64,000 nt of DNA from Terrimonas_A sp051954695 (GCA_051954695.1 JBQCHL010000018.1:62001-126000), one strand, 5' to 3'. Positions 1-8,522 are shown, numbered from the stretch's first letter. The notes: generated from the sequence alone by a model not told the origin. Made by a program: numbers and translations.

Positions 1-661
1 CCAGTGTGCCGGCAAAGAGCAGTAGTTTTTCTTCAGCCCGTATACCATATTGCCTGCGCAATTTTTGACCATCTCCAGGATCTATTGCCGGCCGCTCCAC
101 TCCATAAGGAATGATCAAACATTTTTCTGCAGAAAGCCCAAAATGCCTAACAGCCCATTCCTGGTCTTCACGGGTTTTGAAAAGGCTCAGGGATGCACGG
201 CGATGCACCCATTTTTCATAGCGCTGCAGCAGTGGCCACCACCATTTGCCAATCTGCCGGAATCTGTTTGACTCGATGTTATGGGAATGAACGATGAAAC
301 GTGCTTTGATGGCTTTGGCTGCCAGCCATGCCGCAATGCCCTGGTAGGGATGTTCAAGAATAATGGCGGCTGCTTTTTCCTGCCGGGCGATCTGTTTCAC
401 TTTGCGCCAGTATAATGGGTTGAGTACATGCTTCTGTCCTGTAGGCAGCACCGGTAAAACTTTATATGGTAATTCTTCCTTTGGTTGGTTGTTATCGGAA
501 CAAACACATACCAATGGATAATAAAGGGAAAGGTATTGATTGAAATAAGCAATCCCTTTCTGCCCTCCAAACAAAGGAGGCAGCACTTTATACCATACCA
601 GGCTGATGATCTTTTCCAGGAGTGTTTGGTTTAGGTTTGACGCATTAAACCATCGCAGCAC
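1..661 (-). CDS. Glycosyltransferase family 4-like protein (3' end cut by window edge)
   Basis: An open frame of about 220 codons runs off the left edge. It reads V-L-R-W-F-N-A at its start and contains VHSHNIESNRFRQIGKWW, then LSLFKTREDQEWAVRHF and IIPYGVERP. This layout (a donor-side 'HSHNIE' stretch followed by 'iPyGV') is typical of the N-terminal and linker part of GT4 (GT-B fold) glycosyltransferases. The catalytic C-terminal domain lies outside the window. I chose a GTG start at 661-659 because an in-frame TGA lies directly before it and it sits 4 nt after the yfhO stop, which suggests one transcript with that gene. The likely role is transfer of a sugar to a surface glycan; the substrate cannot be told. 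No ATG is available near the start, so the exact start is uncertain. Confidence 0.75.
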   Translation of the reverse strand, partial: MLRWFNASNLNQTLLEKIISLVWYKVLPPLFGGQKGIAYFNQYLSLYYPLVCVCSDNNQPKEELPYKVLPVLPTGQKHVLNPLYWRKVKQIARQEKAAAIILEHPYQGIAAWLAAKAIKARFIVHSHNIESNRFRQIGKWWWPLLQRYEKWVHRRASLSLFKTREDQEWAVRHFGLSAEKCLIIPYGVERPAIDPGDGQKLRRQYGIRAEEKLLLFAGTL

Positions 662-665
662 TCAC

Positions 666-3131
666 CTACTTTGTCGTTTTCTTGTTACTCTGCCTCCATG
701 CCATAAACAAACCTCCAACCAGGGCGATCAGTATAGCAAAGGATGCGATAAATGAAATGTTCGCCCCTTTCCTGTAGGTGGATGGTTCAAACACAAAACG
801 TATGGCATGCTTGCCTGCAGGAACTTGTATCCCGCGCAAAGCATAATCCGTTTTTAAATAAGCAGCGGGTTTGCCGTCTATATAAGCGTTCCAGCCTGCA
901 GGGTAATACATTTCGCTGAACACCGCAAATTGTGGGGCCGCAGCATTGGATTCATAATCGATCTGGTCATTATCAAATTTTACCAGCCGGATAGAAGCGG
1001 TAGAGTCCCACTGAGGCTGTGATATTGAAGCAGCAGTTATTCCTTCAACGATTGCTGTATCTTTTAAATTGGTTGAACCAATAGCCTGCAGGGCAGCAGT
1101 TGCATTGTCTACTACCTTCACCTGCTTCACCAGCCAGCATGCTCCATAAGCATCAGGATTGGGAACAGCATGAGGCGTACGGCTCTGCGGGTCCACGACG
1201 ATAAAATATTTTGCATTCAGCATATTCAGTATGCCCGGATTGGGAATGCCATTCAAATATTTCCTGGCAAGGTTTTCTGCCAGCGTAAGCTTGGCCGGGT
1301 GATAGCCCGTAATGGACTTATGGTAATAAGAGGCCTGCGCTTCGGGATAAACTGCCTGCGCATTATTGAATATCCTGAAATCAGGGTCTTTATCATTCAG
1401 TAATTGCTGATCTACCGCCTGAGGTGTGAAATGCATGCTGATGTCATCAGACGGAACATAGTTCTCATCATTGAGATAATCATGGCTTACCAATGCCAGC
1501 TCTATAGTGCTGATAACAACCAGCCCGATTGCCAGTGCAAAAGGTTTGATCATGTTCCTGGTATAAAGATAGAGACCGCCCAACAGCAATAAAGCAAAAC
1601 CTGCGGCTCTCAGCAACTGGCCTCCGAACATGGCACGGCGGTCTTCTTTCAGCCCGTTGATTACAGCCCGGCTGATATCGTCGTTCTGGGATTGCTGCTT
1701 GATGTTGGCTGCAAGTGCGCTATCATAATAAGCAGTATAATCCATCAGCAGGTACATCAGCCCCAGCAATGCAAAAAGCCCGCCTACTGCATAAAGCACT
1801 TTTTTGAAATCCTTTTTCAAAAGTTCCTGCGCATTGCTGCGGAACAGGAGATATTGCAAAGCCAGTGCAGCCATTACTCCCACGGTCAATTGTGGAATTA
1901 CCTGGGCCATCGAAGGTGCCCTGAACTTATTGAACATGGGAAGATGTTCAAACAGGAACAGGTTAAAGCCCATAAAATTTTTCCCCCAGGCAATAAAGAT
2001 CCCCAGGATGGTTGCTGCCAGCAGGCCCCAGCGCAATGGTGATTTTACCAGTACAAAACCGATCACTCCAAGAATGCAAATAAGCACTCCAAGGTAAGCG
2101 GGACCGGCAGTGTAGGGAAGAGCGCCCCAATATTTAGGCAAACCTGTATTGGCAGCCTGGCTTTCGGGTACACCGGCTGCTACCAGTTTTTCCACTACAT
2201 GGGAGTTCTCATCTACGGTAGTGCGCGAATGCCCGCCGAATGCATTCGGCATAATTAGCGTGGTGATCTCAGGTTTGCTTAAGCTGTATTCGAATGCATA
2301 AGCCGTATCGAGCCCTTTGATCTGAACAGCTTTCACACTGTCTCCCTCAATAGCTACATCATTGCCGCCGCGGGGAGTGTATTTCACATATTCGGCAGTC
2401 GTCATCAGGGGTAATGCATTTCCGGCGAGCCCGATCACCACAGATAAGGCGGTGATGCCGGCAACAATACCCATGTGTTTCCATTCTTTATTTTTTATCC
2501 AGACATAAGCATAGCCTAGAGTAACAAGGGCAGCTATCAGCAAGAAATAATAACTGATCTGAAGGTGGTTCATGCCCACTTGCTGACAGGTTGCAAAGAC
2601 AGTGATGGCAAGGCCAAGCCAGTATTTCTTATCATAAATGGCGATAAGGCCACCCAGCAATAAGGGCATATAAGCAGTTGCCAGCATCTGTGTATCATGG
2701 CCGGCATTGATCACAACAGGATTGTAAGTAGAGAATGCATAACCAAGTGATGCAAGTATGGCCACCACGGGGCGTATATTCAATATCAGGCAAAGGATAT
2801 AAAAGAAAAGGCTGGCCAGAAAAAAGAAATTGATTGGTTTAGGAAGGCCGAATGAGAGCCATGAAGTGAGATCAGGTAAAACAGATTTCCCTTCCATCGC
2901 TATCTGATAATTGGGCATGCCACCATAGAGATTCGTGTTCCAAAGGGGAAAATGACCATGCTTTTCCTTGTACTCAAAAGCATTTTGAGCCATACCCTTC
3001 CAGTTGATGATATCATGCTGGGTAAGTTCCATGCCTTCCAGGGCGGGCTTGCAAAAAATAAGGGCCACAACAAGGAAAACTAAAATGGCAATGATGTGTG
3101 GGAGTATCTTTTTAACAAGATCGTTTTTCAT
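666..3131 (-). CDS. YfhO family multi-spanning membrane protein
   Basis: This 821-residue integral membrane protein has a first helix at about residues 10-28, many further hydrophobic segments through about residue 570, a soluble, largely extracytoplasmic portion (about 580-780), and a last helix near 790-812. The pattern, including the early QHDIINWKGMAQ and the late YPAGWNAYIDGKPA followed by GIQVPAGKHAIRFVF, matches the YfhO family. YfhO proteins resemble GT-C-fold enzymes and, in Firmicutes, are linked to glycosylation of cell-wall polymers; in Bacteroidota the function is not established. A glycosyltransferase follows 4 nt downstream, so a surface-glycan role is plausible. The ATG at 3131 is the first in-frame start and begins with MKNDLVKK, a normal inside-positive N terminus. 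Confidence 0.85.
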   Translation of the reverse strand: MKNDLVKKILPHIIAILVFLVVALIFCKPALEGMELTQHDIINWKGMAQNAFEYKEKHGHFPLWNTNLYGGMPNYQIAMEGKSVLPDLTSWLSFGLPKPINFFFLASLFFYILCLILNIRPVVAILASLGYAFSTYNPVVINAGHDTQMLATAYMPLLLGGLIAIYDKKYWLGLAITVFATCQQVGMNHLQISYYFLLIAALVTLGYAYVWIKNKEWKHMGIVAGITALSVVIGLAGNALPLMTTAEYVKYTPRGGNDVAIEGDSVKAVQIKGLDTAYAFEYSLSKPEITTLIMPNAFGGHSRTTVDENSHVVEKLVAAGVPESQAANTGLPKYWGALPYTAGPAYLGVLICILGVIGFVLVKSPLRWGLLAATILGIFIAWGKNFMGFNLFLFEHLPMFNKFRAPSMAQVIPQLTVGVMAALALQYLLFRSNAQELLKKDFKKVLYAVGGLFALLGLMYLLMDYTAYYDSALAANIKQQSQNDDISRAVINGLKEDRRAMFGGQLLRAAGFALLLLGGLYLYTRNMIKPFALAIGLVVISTIELALVSHDYLNDENYVPSDDISMHFTPQAVDQQLLNDKDPDFRIFNNAQAVYPEAQASYYHKSITGYHPAKLTLAENLARKYLNGIPNPGILNMLNAKYFIVVDPQSRTPHAVPNPDAYGACWLVKQVKVVDNATAALQAIGSTNLKDTAIVEGITAASISQPQWDSTASIRLVKFDNDQIDYESNAAAPQFAVFSEMYYPAGWNAYIDGKPAAYLKTDYALRGIQVPAGKHAIRFVFEPSTYRKGANISFIASFAILIALVGGLFMAWRQSNKKTTK

Positions 3132-3152
3132 CCGTTTCTTTTTATTTTTTGG

Positions 3153-3171
3153 CAGATGGACGGTCCATCTG
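3153..3171. repeat. Short perfect inverted repeat upstream of yfhO
   Basis: CAGATGGAC and GTCCATCTG are separated by a single G, 22 nt before the yfhO start, between divergent genes. It could be an operator or a hairpin in the yfhO leader. No T-tract follows in a way that would make it a good terminator. Confidence 0.45.
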
Positions 3172-3270
3172 TTTCTTTTGTTTTTAGGGTGGGCCTGAGT
3201 TATCCCGTCTGCGTGGAAAGCTTTGAGCTTCCGGCTGACAAAATAATGCTATTTTAGACGAAAATCACGG

Positions 3271-3579
3271 ATGCGCTGGCTATTATTTTTGTCAAGACTG
3301 GCTTTCATTTGCGGCATATTTTTCCTTCTTGCGATCTCTCTCCAGATCAGGGATTGGCTCAATGAAGAGGCTATTACATCCACTATTGTTATTATAGGTT
3401 ATGCAATAGGGCTGATCGTTGTTCCGGCGGTCAATATTTGTTACTTGGCGGTCCTTTTCATTAAAAGAAAGCTGACGGCTTATGTGCCTTTATGGTTGGT
3501 GCTGGGGAACATCCTGTTTTTATTTATACTTGGATTTTATATCTTTTATCTCAATGATCCATACTATCATCAGAAATAA
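3271..3579 (+). CDS. Small predicted membrane protein, unknown function
   Basis: This is a 102-residue protein with about three hydrophobic helices (about residues 4-24, 36-64 and 73-95) and a short charged tail. I do not recognise a family. Its end overlaps the start of the next gene (VUT transporter, start at 3554) by 26 bp in another frame, so translational coupling is likely. The open frame is long relative to its position and compositionally like a real membrane protein, but no functional residue stands out. Confidence 0.6.
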   Translation: MRWLLFLSRLAFICGIFFLLAISLQIRDWLNEEAITSTIVIIGYAIGLIVVPAVNICYLAVLFIKRKLTAYVPLWLVLGNILFLFILGFYIFYLNDPYYHQK

Positions 3580-4351
3580 GCCAACCAGGCTTTTTATTAT
3601 TCTTGGCGGTATATTCATAGCGAATGCGCTGATCGCGGAAATAATCGGTGTTAAAATATTCTCCCTGGAAAAAACATTGGGTATTCAGCCTTTTCAGATA
3701 GGGCTGTTTGGTGGTGTGTATTCATTCAACCTTACTGCCGGTGTATTGTTGTGGCCCGTTGTTTTTATCATGACGGATATTATCAATGAATATTATGGCA
3801 TGAAAGGCGTGCGGTTCCTTTCCTGGCTCACGGCAGGGTTGATAGCTTTTGCTTTTCTTACTTTTTATGGAGCTATGCAGTTGACGCCTGCTGATTTTTT
3901 TGTTACCAGTAAGCAGGGGAGTGGAGTGCCTGATATGGAGAAAGCGTATAATAGCGTATTGGGACAGGGCGGGTTTATCATTATCGGGTCGCTGGCTGCG
4001 TTTATTTTAAGTCAGTTGATCGATGTATTCGTTTTTCATAAAATAAAGAAGACGACAGGGGAGAAGAATATCTGGCTCAGGGCAACAGGCTCAACATTGG
4101 TGTCGCAGTTTATTGACAGCTTTGTGGTTTTATTTATTGCGTTTTATATAGGCACGCGGGTGAATAGTTCGGGGAACGATTTTGTGTGGCCATTCAAGTT
4201 ATTTATAGCTGTGGGTATCGTGAATTACATCTATAAATTCATCATCGCGATCGTGTTGACCCCGGTTATTTATCTCGTGCATAACTGGATTGAAAAATAT
4301 TTAGGTCATGAGCAGGCTGCGGAGATGAAAAAAGCGGCAATGTCTGATTAA
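3554..4351 (+). CDS. Queuosine precursor transporter (VUT/YhhQ family)
   Basis: This 265-residue inner-membrane protein has about six to seven hydrophobic helices. Recognisable family segments are ANALIAEIIGVKIF near the N terminus, LWPVVFIMTDIINEYYG and SQLIDVFVF, and the charged-plus-aromatic end HNWIEKYLG. VUT/YhhQ proteins import the queuosine precursors preQ0/preQ1 for tRNA modification. I placed the start at ATG 3554 (M-I-H-T-I-I-R-N) rather than at 3482, because the extra 24 residues would be a non-homologous Cys/Trp-rich stretch read from inside the preceding gene. The Bacteroidota form usually has an N-terminal insertion like the SLEKTLGIQPF segment seen here. Confidence 0.85.
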   Translation: MIHTIIRNKPTRLFIILGGIFIANALIAEIIGVKIFSLEKTLGIQPFQIGLFGGVYSFNLTAGVLLWPVVFIMTDIINEYYGMKGVRFLSWLTAGLIAFAFLTFYGAMQLTPADFFVTSKQGSGVPDMEKAYNSVLGQGGFIIIGSLAAFILSQLIDVFVFHKIKKTTGEKNIWLRATGSTLVSQFIDSFVVLFIAFYIGTRVNSSGNDFVWPFKLFIAVGIVNYIYKFIIAIVLTPVIYLVHNWIEKYLGHEQAAEMKKAAMSD

Positions 4352-4365
4352 GTAATCATTCTTCG

Positions 4366-4830
4366 TTAATAGGTACTCTTGACTAAATCCGATACTATTT
4401 TATCGATCGGTAATGACACAGCTTCTGCAGAAAAGTTTTCCCAGTCCACAAAACGGAATGTCTCTGTTTCGCCGGTACGCTGGTAAATATCCAATTGCTG
4501 ACTGTCAAAATCAAAGGCCTTATCCCGTAGCGGCACTTTAATTTCTTCCAGTGCATTCACTGCATAATAGATGGATACGATCTGATGTTCCGGGTTGAAA
4601 GCGGACATCTGGAAAAAATCAGTGGTGTAGATATGCTCGCCTATTTCAACATTCAGGCTCATCTCTTCCATGAACTCTCGTTTCAGGCAATCGCGTGTGC
4701 CTTCACCGAATTCCAATCCGCCACCGGGAAACTTTGTGTAGTAATTACCGCGGATGAATTCATCACTTACCAGCACTTGTTTTTTATCATTGATGAGGAT
4801 GCCGTATACCCGGATATTGAAGAAATGCAT
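4366..4830 (-). CDS. Nudix hydrolase
   Basis: This 154-residue single-domain protein carries a Nudix box from Gly37 to about Leu59: G-x5-E at 37-43, then R51-E52-x-x-E55-E56. The glycine that normally follows the EE pair is replaced by Ser58. Nudix enzymes hydrolyse nucleoside diphosphates linked to another moiety, using a divalent metal held by the RExxEE glutamates. The exact substrate cannot be read from sequence. It ends 15 bp from the convergent VUT gene and lies 4 nt after corA on the same strand, so it is probably co-transcribed with corA. Confidence 0.85.
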   Translation of the reverse strand: MHFFNIRVYGILINDKKQVLVSDEFIRGNYYTKFPGGGLEFGEGTRDCLKREFMEEMSLNVEIGEHIYTTDFFQMSAFNPEHQIVSIYYAVNALEEIKVPLRDKAFDFDSQQLDIYQRTGETETFRFVDWENFSAEAVSLPIDKIVSDLVKSTY

Positions 4831-4834
4831 TTGT

Positions 4835-5773
4835 TCAGAATATTTTTTTACGCAGGAACCACCAGCCTACAGTTAATGAAATGACCAGGGAAAGGAACAC
4901 AACTATATGGAACGCATAAGGAGATGTTTCAAAACCATTCGGAACGTTCATGCCAAACAGGCTGGAGATCAGAACAGGGAAGGTGAGCACAATGGTGATC
5001 ACCGCCAGGCGTTTCAAAACCTGGTTCTGGTTATTGGCAATGATGCTGGCGAATGCATCGAGGGTGCTGCTCAGGATGTTGGTATAAATATGCGCCATTT
5101 CAAGGGCCTGTGAGTTATCAACGATCAGGTCGTTCAGGAATTCTTTCTCTTCTTCATTAAGCCCCAGGAAATTTGTTCTTTCCAGTTTAACAAAGAGCAG
5201 TTCATTCGATCGGAGAGCTGTAACAAAATAAACCAGGCTTTTCTGGATGCGCATCAGTTCAAGCAGGTGTTCATTCCGGCTGGCATCGTACAGTTTTTGT
5301 TCATACACATTCCTGCGCTGGTTAATTTCCTTGAGATGCTCCATAAAAGTTTGCACCACTTTCTCAAATATTTTCAGCATCATCATGTTCCGTTTATCAG
5401 GATGACGATTCTGGAAAGTGTTCAGGAATTTTTTAATGGCAGCGTTCTCAAAAGAGTTGACCGTTACGATCTGGTTATGCGTTATGATGATGCAGATGGG
5501 AATGGTAATATAGTAAGCATCACTTTCGTTGAAAGAATTATTCTCAGTAGGTGTTTTGATCACCACGAGTTTAACCGTGGCTTCTTTTTCAAAACGGCTT
5601 CTTTCGTCAATATCCAGTGAGTCGGTCAGAAAGTCGATGGGGATATCAAGTTTATCCGATAGCTCCGTAAATTCTTCCTGCCTTAGTGGCGGCAGCACGT
5701 TCACCCATGAACCCTCTTCGGGCTTGTCGATTTCGACGGTCTTATGATTGATATTTTTGAAGTACTGAATCAT
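4835..5773 (-). CDS. corA: CorA-family magnesium/divalent cation channel
   Basis: At 312 residues this has the normal CorA length. It shows a long acidic and charged cytoplasmic N-terminal domain, a coiled-coil-rich stalk (about residues 130-245), and two C-terminal transmembrane helices. The signature GMN at about residues 274-276 (FGMNVPNGF) lies at the end of the first helix, as the selectivity filter requires. The last residues LRKKIF give the basic C terminus. It would import Mg2+ or related divalent cations across the inner membrane. The Nudix gene follows 4 nt downstream. Confidence 0.92.
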   Translation of the reverse strand: MIQYFKNINHKTVEIDKPEEGSWVNVLPPLRQEEFTELSDKLDIPIDFLTDSLDIDERSRFEKEATVKLVVIKTPTENNSFNESDAYYITIPICIIITHNQIVTVNSFENAAIKKFLNTFQNRHPDKRNMMMLKIFEKVVQTFMEHLKEINQRRNVYEQKLYDASRNEHLLELMRIQKSLVYFVTALRSNELLFVKLERTNFLGLNEEEKEFLNDLIVDNSQALEMAHIYTNILSSTLDAFASIIANNQNQVLKRLAVITIVLTFPVLISSLFGMNVPNGFETSPYAFHIVVFLSLVISLTVGWWFLRKKIF

Positions 5774-5894
5774 TGGTGAGTCGTGCGTCAGAAGCCTGGT
5801 GTAGTAGCCCGGCCCTTACTATTAGTTAATAAATCTATTTAGCTATCGTAAAAGTATAATTGCTATTCAGCAGCCTGGACTATCGACTGCCGAC

Positions 5895-6680
5895 TCAACC
5901 AACTTCCACACTTCCTTCATAAACCTTCTCAGCCGGTCCACAGAGCCAGATATTTACATAATGGTCTTCGCCAAGCCGGTCAAATTCTACGGTCAGCGTG
6001 CCGCCAAGGGTCTTTACTTCCACATCATTGAAACCGTTCTCATTGTGGTAAAAGACCAAAGCTGCAGCCGTGACACCGGTACCGCAGGAATAAGTCTCAT
6101 CTTCGACGCCACGCTCATAGGTACGGACAATGATCTTATCATCGCTTACCTGCTCAACGAAATTCACGTTAATTCCCTCCGCTTCGAAATCCTTACTGTA
6201 GCGGATATCGCGGCCTTTCTGATATACGTCTATATCCATTACCTCACTTACAGGCTTGATATAGTGGGGAGAACCGGTATTTAGAATAAAGTCGCTATGA
6301 AAGCGCTGCACCTTATCCACGTTCTGCATTTTAAGTGAAACGATACCATCGGTGTCGATTTCGGCTTCATGCTCGCCATCTACTGCCAGAAAGCGGTATT
6401 CAGTGCGGTGGATGCCCAGGTGATAGGCGAATTTGGTAATACAACGTCCGCCATTCCCGCACATGCTGCCTTCCCTGCCATCGGCATTGAAATATTTCAT
6501 TTCGAAGTCGTAGCCGGCTTTCTGGTTCAGCATCATAAAACCGTCTGCGCCGATACCAAAACGGCGATCACATAAGCGGCGGATCTGGTCGGTGGTCAGG
6601 AAGGAATATTCATTATTCTGGTTATCCACTACGATAAAGTCATTTCCCGTTCCCTGGTATTTATAAAAACGAAGCGTCAT
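5895..6680 (-). CDS. dapF: Diaminopimelate epimerase
   Basis: The 261-residue protein converts LL- to meso-diaminopimelate for lysine and peptidoglycan synthesis. Both catalytic cysteines are present: Cys74 in the motif MCGNGGRC and Cys199 in SCGTGVTAA. The N-terminal KYQGTGNDFIVVD (about residues 7-19) is the classic dapF signature. It is slightly short compared with the roughly 275 residues of the Enterobacteria protein, which is normal for Bacteroidota. It is a stand-alone gene, with a phosphorylase gene upstream on the same strand across a 170-bp gap that contains a small tandem repeat. Confidence 0.96.
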   Translation of the reverse strand: MTLRFYKYQGTGNDFIVVDNQNNEYSFLTTDQIRRLCDRRFGIGADGFMMLNQKAGYDFEMKYFNADGREGSMCGNGGRCITKFAYHLGIHRTEYRFLAVDGEHEAEIDTDGIVSLKMQNVDKVQRFHSDFILNTGSPHYIKPVSEVMDIDVYQKGRDIRYSKDFEAEGINVNFVEQVSDDKIIVRTYERGVEDETYSCGTGVTAAALVFYHNENGFNDVEVKTLGGTLTVEFDRLGEDHYVNIWLCGPAEKVYEGSVEVG

Positions 6681-6770
6681 ATCCTGTTTGATAAGTAAAA
6701 TTCAAAAGTAAAAAATCAACGATCAAATTTTCGAGTAAAGTCGGATAAAGGGATGGTTAATCCCACTAAA

Positions 6771-6820
6771 TAACCGGGTAAACCGGTTATTTCAATTACC
6801 GGTTATTTCAATTACCGGTT
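6771..6820. repeat. Small tandem repeat with hairpin in dapF upstream region
   Basis: A 16-bp unit CCGGTTATTTCAATTA occurs twice in tandem (6783-6798, 6799-6814) and begins a third time (6815-6820). Just before it, TAACCGG (6771-6777) and CCGGTTA (6783-6789) form a 7-bp stem with a 5-nt loop. It lies after the phosphorylase stop and 90 bp before the dapF start on the minus strand. It might form a weak terminator or a regulator-binding array, but no T-tract supports termination. Confidence 0.6.
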
Positions 6821-6850
6821 GTTTTCCCCCTTATTTACACGACTTAATAA

Positions 6851-7729
6851 TCAGATATTTTCCGCAAATATCCCGATGAATTTTTTAATGAGGTTTTCCA
6901 CGGCAGCTTTTCCGTCTTTGGAGAATTCTTTTTGCACCCTGTTGGCTACAATGGCGTTGACAGCCAGACAGTTATGGCCTAAAAGCTTACCCAGGCCATA
7001 TATAGCGGAGGTTTCCATTTCAAAATTGGTGATCCTGTGTTGTCCAAAGCGGAAATCCGTGAGGCGGTTGATCAGCTCGGGATTGCGTACACCCAGGCGC
7101 AGGATCCGGCCCTGGGGACCATAGAATCCGGGGCAGGTGACGGTGATCCCCTGGTGAAAATCCTTTACAAAATGCTTGAGCAGGGAAGGGGCCGCTCCGC
7201 TAACATAGGGCTGTCCCATCTGGCCATGCATTTGTGTGTGGGTAATAAAGGAGTGGAGCAATTGATTTTCTTCCTCGTTCTGCTCATGCCGATAGAAATT
7301 GAGCAAATTGTCTATACCCAGACCATGAGTAGAAGCTACGAAACTATCAACCGGTACATCAGCCTGCAGGGAGCCTGAAGTGCCGATGCGGATAATATTC
7401 AAAGAGGTCAGCTTGCTTTTTATTTGCCTTGTTTCGAAGTCAATATTCGCCAGGGCATCCAGTTCGTTGATAACAATATCAATATTGTCTGGCCCTATGC
7501 CTGAAGAAAGTACCGTTATTCTTTTCTTACCCACATAGCCGGTATTTGACACGAATTCTCTGTGCTGCCTTTTTACTTCAATCGAGTCGAAATATTTGCT
7601 TACTTCTTTTACCCTGTCCGGGTCACCGACGGTGATAACGGTGCCGGCGATTTCTTCGGGGCGGAGATCAAGGTGATACACGGCTCCCCTTGGATTGATA
7701 ATCAGCTCGGATTCTGCAATACGGCTCAT
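6851..7729 (-). CDS. Nucleoside phosphorylase, uridine-phosphorylase-like
   Basis: This 292-residue protein belongs to the PNP/UDP family (NP-I fold). Family landmarks are the phosphate-binding GDPDRV near residues 35-40, IRIGTSGSLQ in the centre, and FEMETSAIYGLGKLLGH near the C terminus, whose Glu contacts the ribose hydroxyls. The expected reaction is phosphorolysis of uridine or a related nucleoside to base and (deoxy)ribose-1-phosphate. It could use another nucleoside, since the base-binding residues cannot be assigned by eye. It has its own consensus promoter (7767-7797) placed back to back with the tRNA-Cys promoter. Confidence 0.88.
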   Translation of the reverse strand: MSRIAESELIINPRGAVYHLDLRPEEIAGTVITVGDPDRVKEVSKYFDSIEVKRQHREFVSNTGYVGKKRITVLSSGIGPDNIDIVINELDALANIDFETRQIKSKLTSLNIIRIGTSGSLQADVPVDSFVASTHGLGIDNLLNFYRHEQNEEENQLLHSFITHTQMHGQMGQPYVSGAAPSLLKHFVKDFHQGITVTCPGFYGPQGRILRLGVRNPELINRLTDFRFGQHRITNFEMETSAIYGLGKLLGHNCLAVNAIVANRVQKEFSKDGKAAVENLIKKFIGIFAENI

Positions 7730-7753
7730 ATAACTTATTTAATGTGAAAAGCT

Positions 7754-7785
7754 TCTGTTCAATAACCAAAAATATCCTATTTTTG
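7754..7785 (+). promoter_or_regulatory. Promoter for tRNA-Cys
   Basis: TATTTTTG (7778-7785) is a perfect -7 element. TCTG at 7754-7757 is a 3-of-4 match to the -33 element, 20 nt upstream. The -7 element is the mirror image of the phosphorylase -7 element, separated from it by only TCC. Transcription would start near 7792 and pass a hairpin before the tRNA. Confidence 0.6.
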
Positions 7786-7797
7786 CGCCTGTTCAAA
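7767..7797 (-). promoter_or_regulatory. Bacteroidota-type promoter for the nucleoside phosphorylase
   Basis: On the minus strand, TTTG (7797-7794), a 19-nt spacer and TATTTTTG (7774-7767) match the Bacteroidota -33/-7 consensus (TTTG, TAnnTTTG) exactly. The predicted transcript would start near 7760 and give a leader of about 30 nt before the ATG at 7729. Confidence 0.7.
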
Positions 7798-7820
7798 AAA
7801 AGCACTGGAGAAGTGCTTTT
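7798..7820 (-). terminator. Hairpin with minus-strand U-run between tRNA-Cys and phosphorylase promoter
   Basis: AAAAGCACT and AGTGCTTTT form a 9-bp stem with a 5-nt loop. Read on the minus strand it is followed by a run of seven T, which makes an intrinsic terminator shielding the phosphorylase promoter from readthrough antisense to the tRNA. On the plus strand it would be a leader hairpin of the tRNA precursor. Confidence 0.6.
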
Positions 7821-7832
7821 GGAGAAGGAAAT

Positions 7833-7906
7833 GGTCCTTTGGCCGAGTGGCTAGGCAGAGCTCTGCAAAAGCTCGTACAGCAGTTCGAATCTGCTAGGGA
7901 CCTCCA
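7833..7906 (+). tRNA. tRNA-Cys (anticodon GCA), CCA encoded
   Basis: The cloverleaf can be folded by hand. The acceptor arm is GGTCCTT with AGGGACC (one G-U pair). The anticodon stem GAGCT/AGCTC carries the loop CTGCAAA, giving anticodon GCA. The T arm is AGCAG-TTCGAAT-CTGCT. Position 73 is U, an identity element for cysteinyl-tRNA synthetase, and CCA is encoded at 7904-7906. The variable loop is short (GTAC). Confidence 0.95.
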
Positions 7907-7917
7907 GGCTTCATTTC

Positions 7918-7945
7918 AATGGCGTTCAAACGGAACGCCATTTTT
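7918..7945 (+). terminator. Intrinsic terminator of tRNA-Cys
   Basis: A perfect 10-bp stem, AATGGCGTTC with GAACGCCATT, has the 5-nt loop AAACG and is followed by TTTTT. It starts 12 nt after the encoded CCA. It also has A residues on the other side, so it may act in both directions and end transcripts from the HxlR gene. Confidence 0.85.
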
Positions 7946-8113
7946 CGTTTAAAGCCGCTACCGGACTGCATTTTGTGCAATTTCCTGTATCAATTCAAAT
8001 CCTTTCAAATAAGATGGAGGCTACCACCGGGGTAATGATTACGCAATTAAATAAACAAAAAGTGGCAGATTAATGAATACTGCAATTGTTAGAGGACTTC
8101 ATTAGCCTCGTTT

Positions 8114-8509
8114 TTACCTGCTTTGAACTAACTGATCCTCAAAAACAGTTATCTTTTTTCCGTCTGCATATAATTTGCCCCAGCTACATAAGCTATCTAA
8201 AATCGGAACCAAATCAATGCCCTTGTTGGTTAAAATGTACTTTATGCCCATTGGAACAGTATTTGGAATTCCCCTTTTTACCAAAATTGCGTGACTTTCC
8301 AATTCTTTTAGCTGTCTCGCTAAAACTGTCTCTGAGATATTGGGCAATTTTTGTTGTAAGAGATGAAAACGATCATTGCCTTGAGAGATGTAGTAAACAA
8401 TTTGCCCTTTCCAACGTCCACTGATCATACTGATAGCTGAATTACGCTCGCAAAGTTGGAACAGGGACTGTTCATTGGCATAATCGGTAGATTCTTTTTT
8501 TCTCATCAT
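8114..8509 (-). CDS. HxlR-family winged-helix transcriptional regulator
   Basis: This is a protein of about 131 residues with the HxlR layout: a Cys in the N-terminal part (LCERN), ISGRWKGQIVYYIS, FHLLQQKLPNISETVLARQLKELE (winged-helix recognition part) and a C-terminal GIKYILTNKGIDLVPILDSL. HxlR regulators often respond to oxidants or electrophiles and control an adjacent divergent oxidoreductase. Here the divergent neighbour is a RibD_C reductase. I start at ATG 8509 (a second ATG follows at 8506). The longer frame would need a TTG at 8530 lying inside an inverted repeat that looks like an operator. Confidence 0.88.
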   Translation of the reverse strand: MMRKKESTDYANEQSLFQLCERNSAISMISGRWKGQIVYYISQGNDRFHLLQQKLPNISETVLARQLKELESHAILVKRGIPNTVPMGIKYILTNKGIDLVPILDSLCSWGKLYADGKKITVFEDQLVQSR

Positions 8510-8522
8510 TGAAAGATTTACT

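Noticed and set aside
6771..6820. Possible CRISPR-like repeat
   Set aside because: Units are only 16 bp and contiguous, with no spacers and no cas genes.
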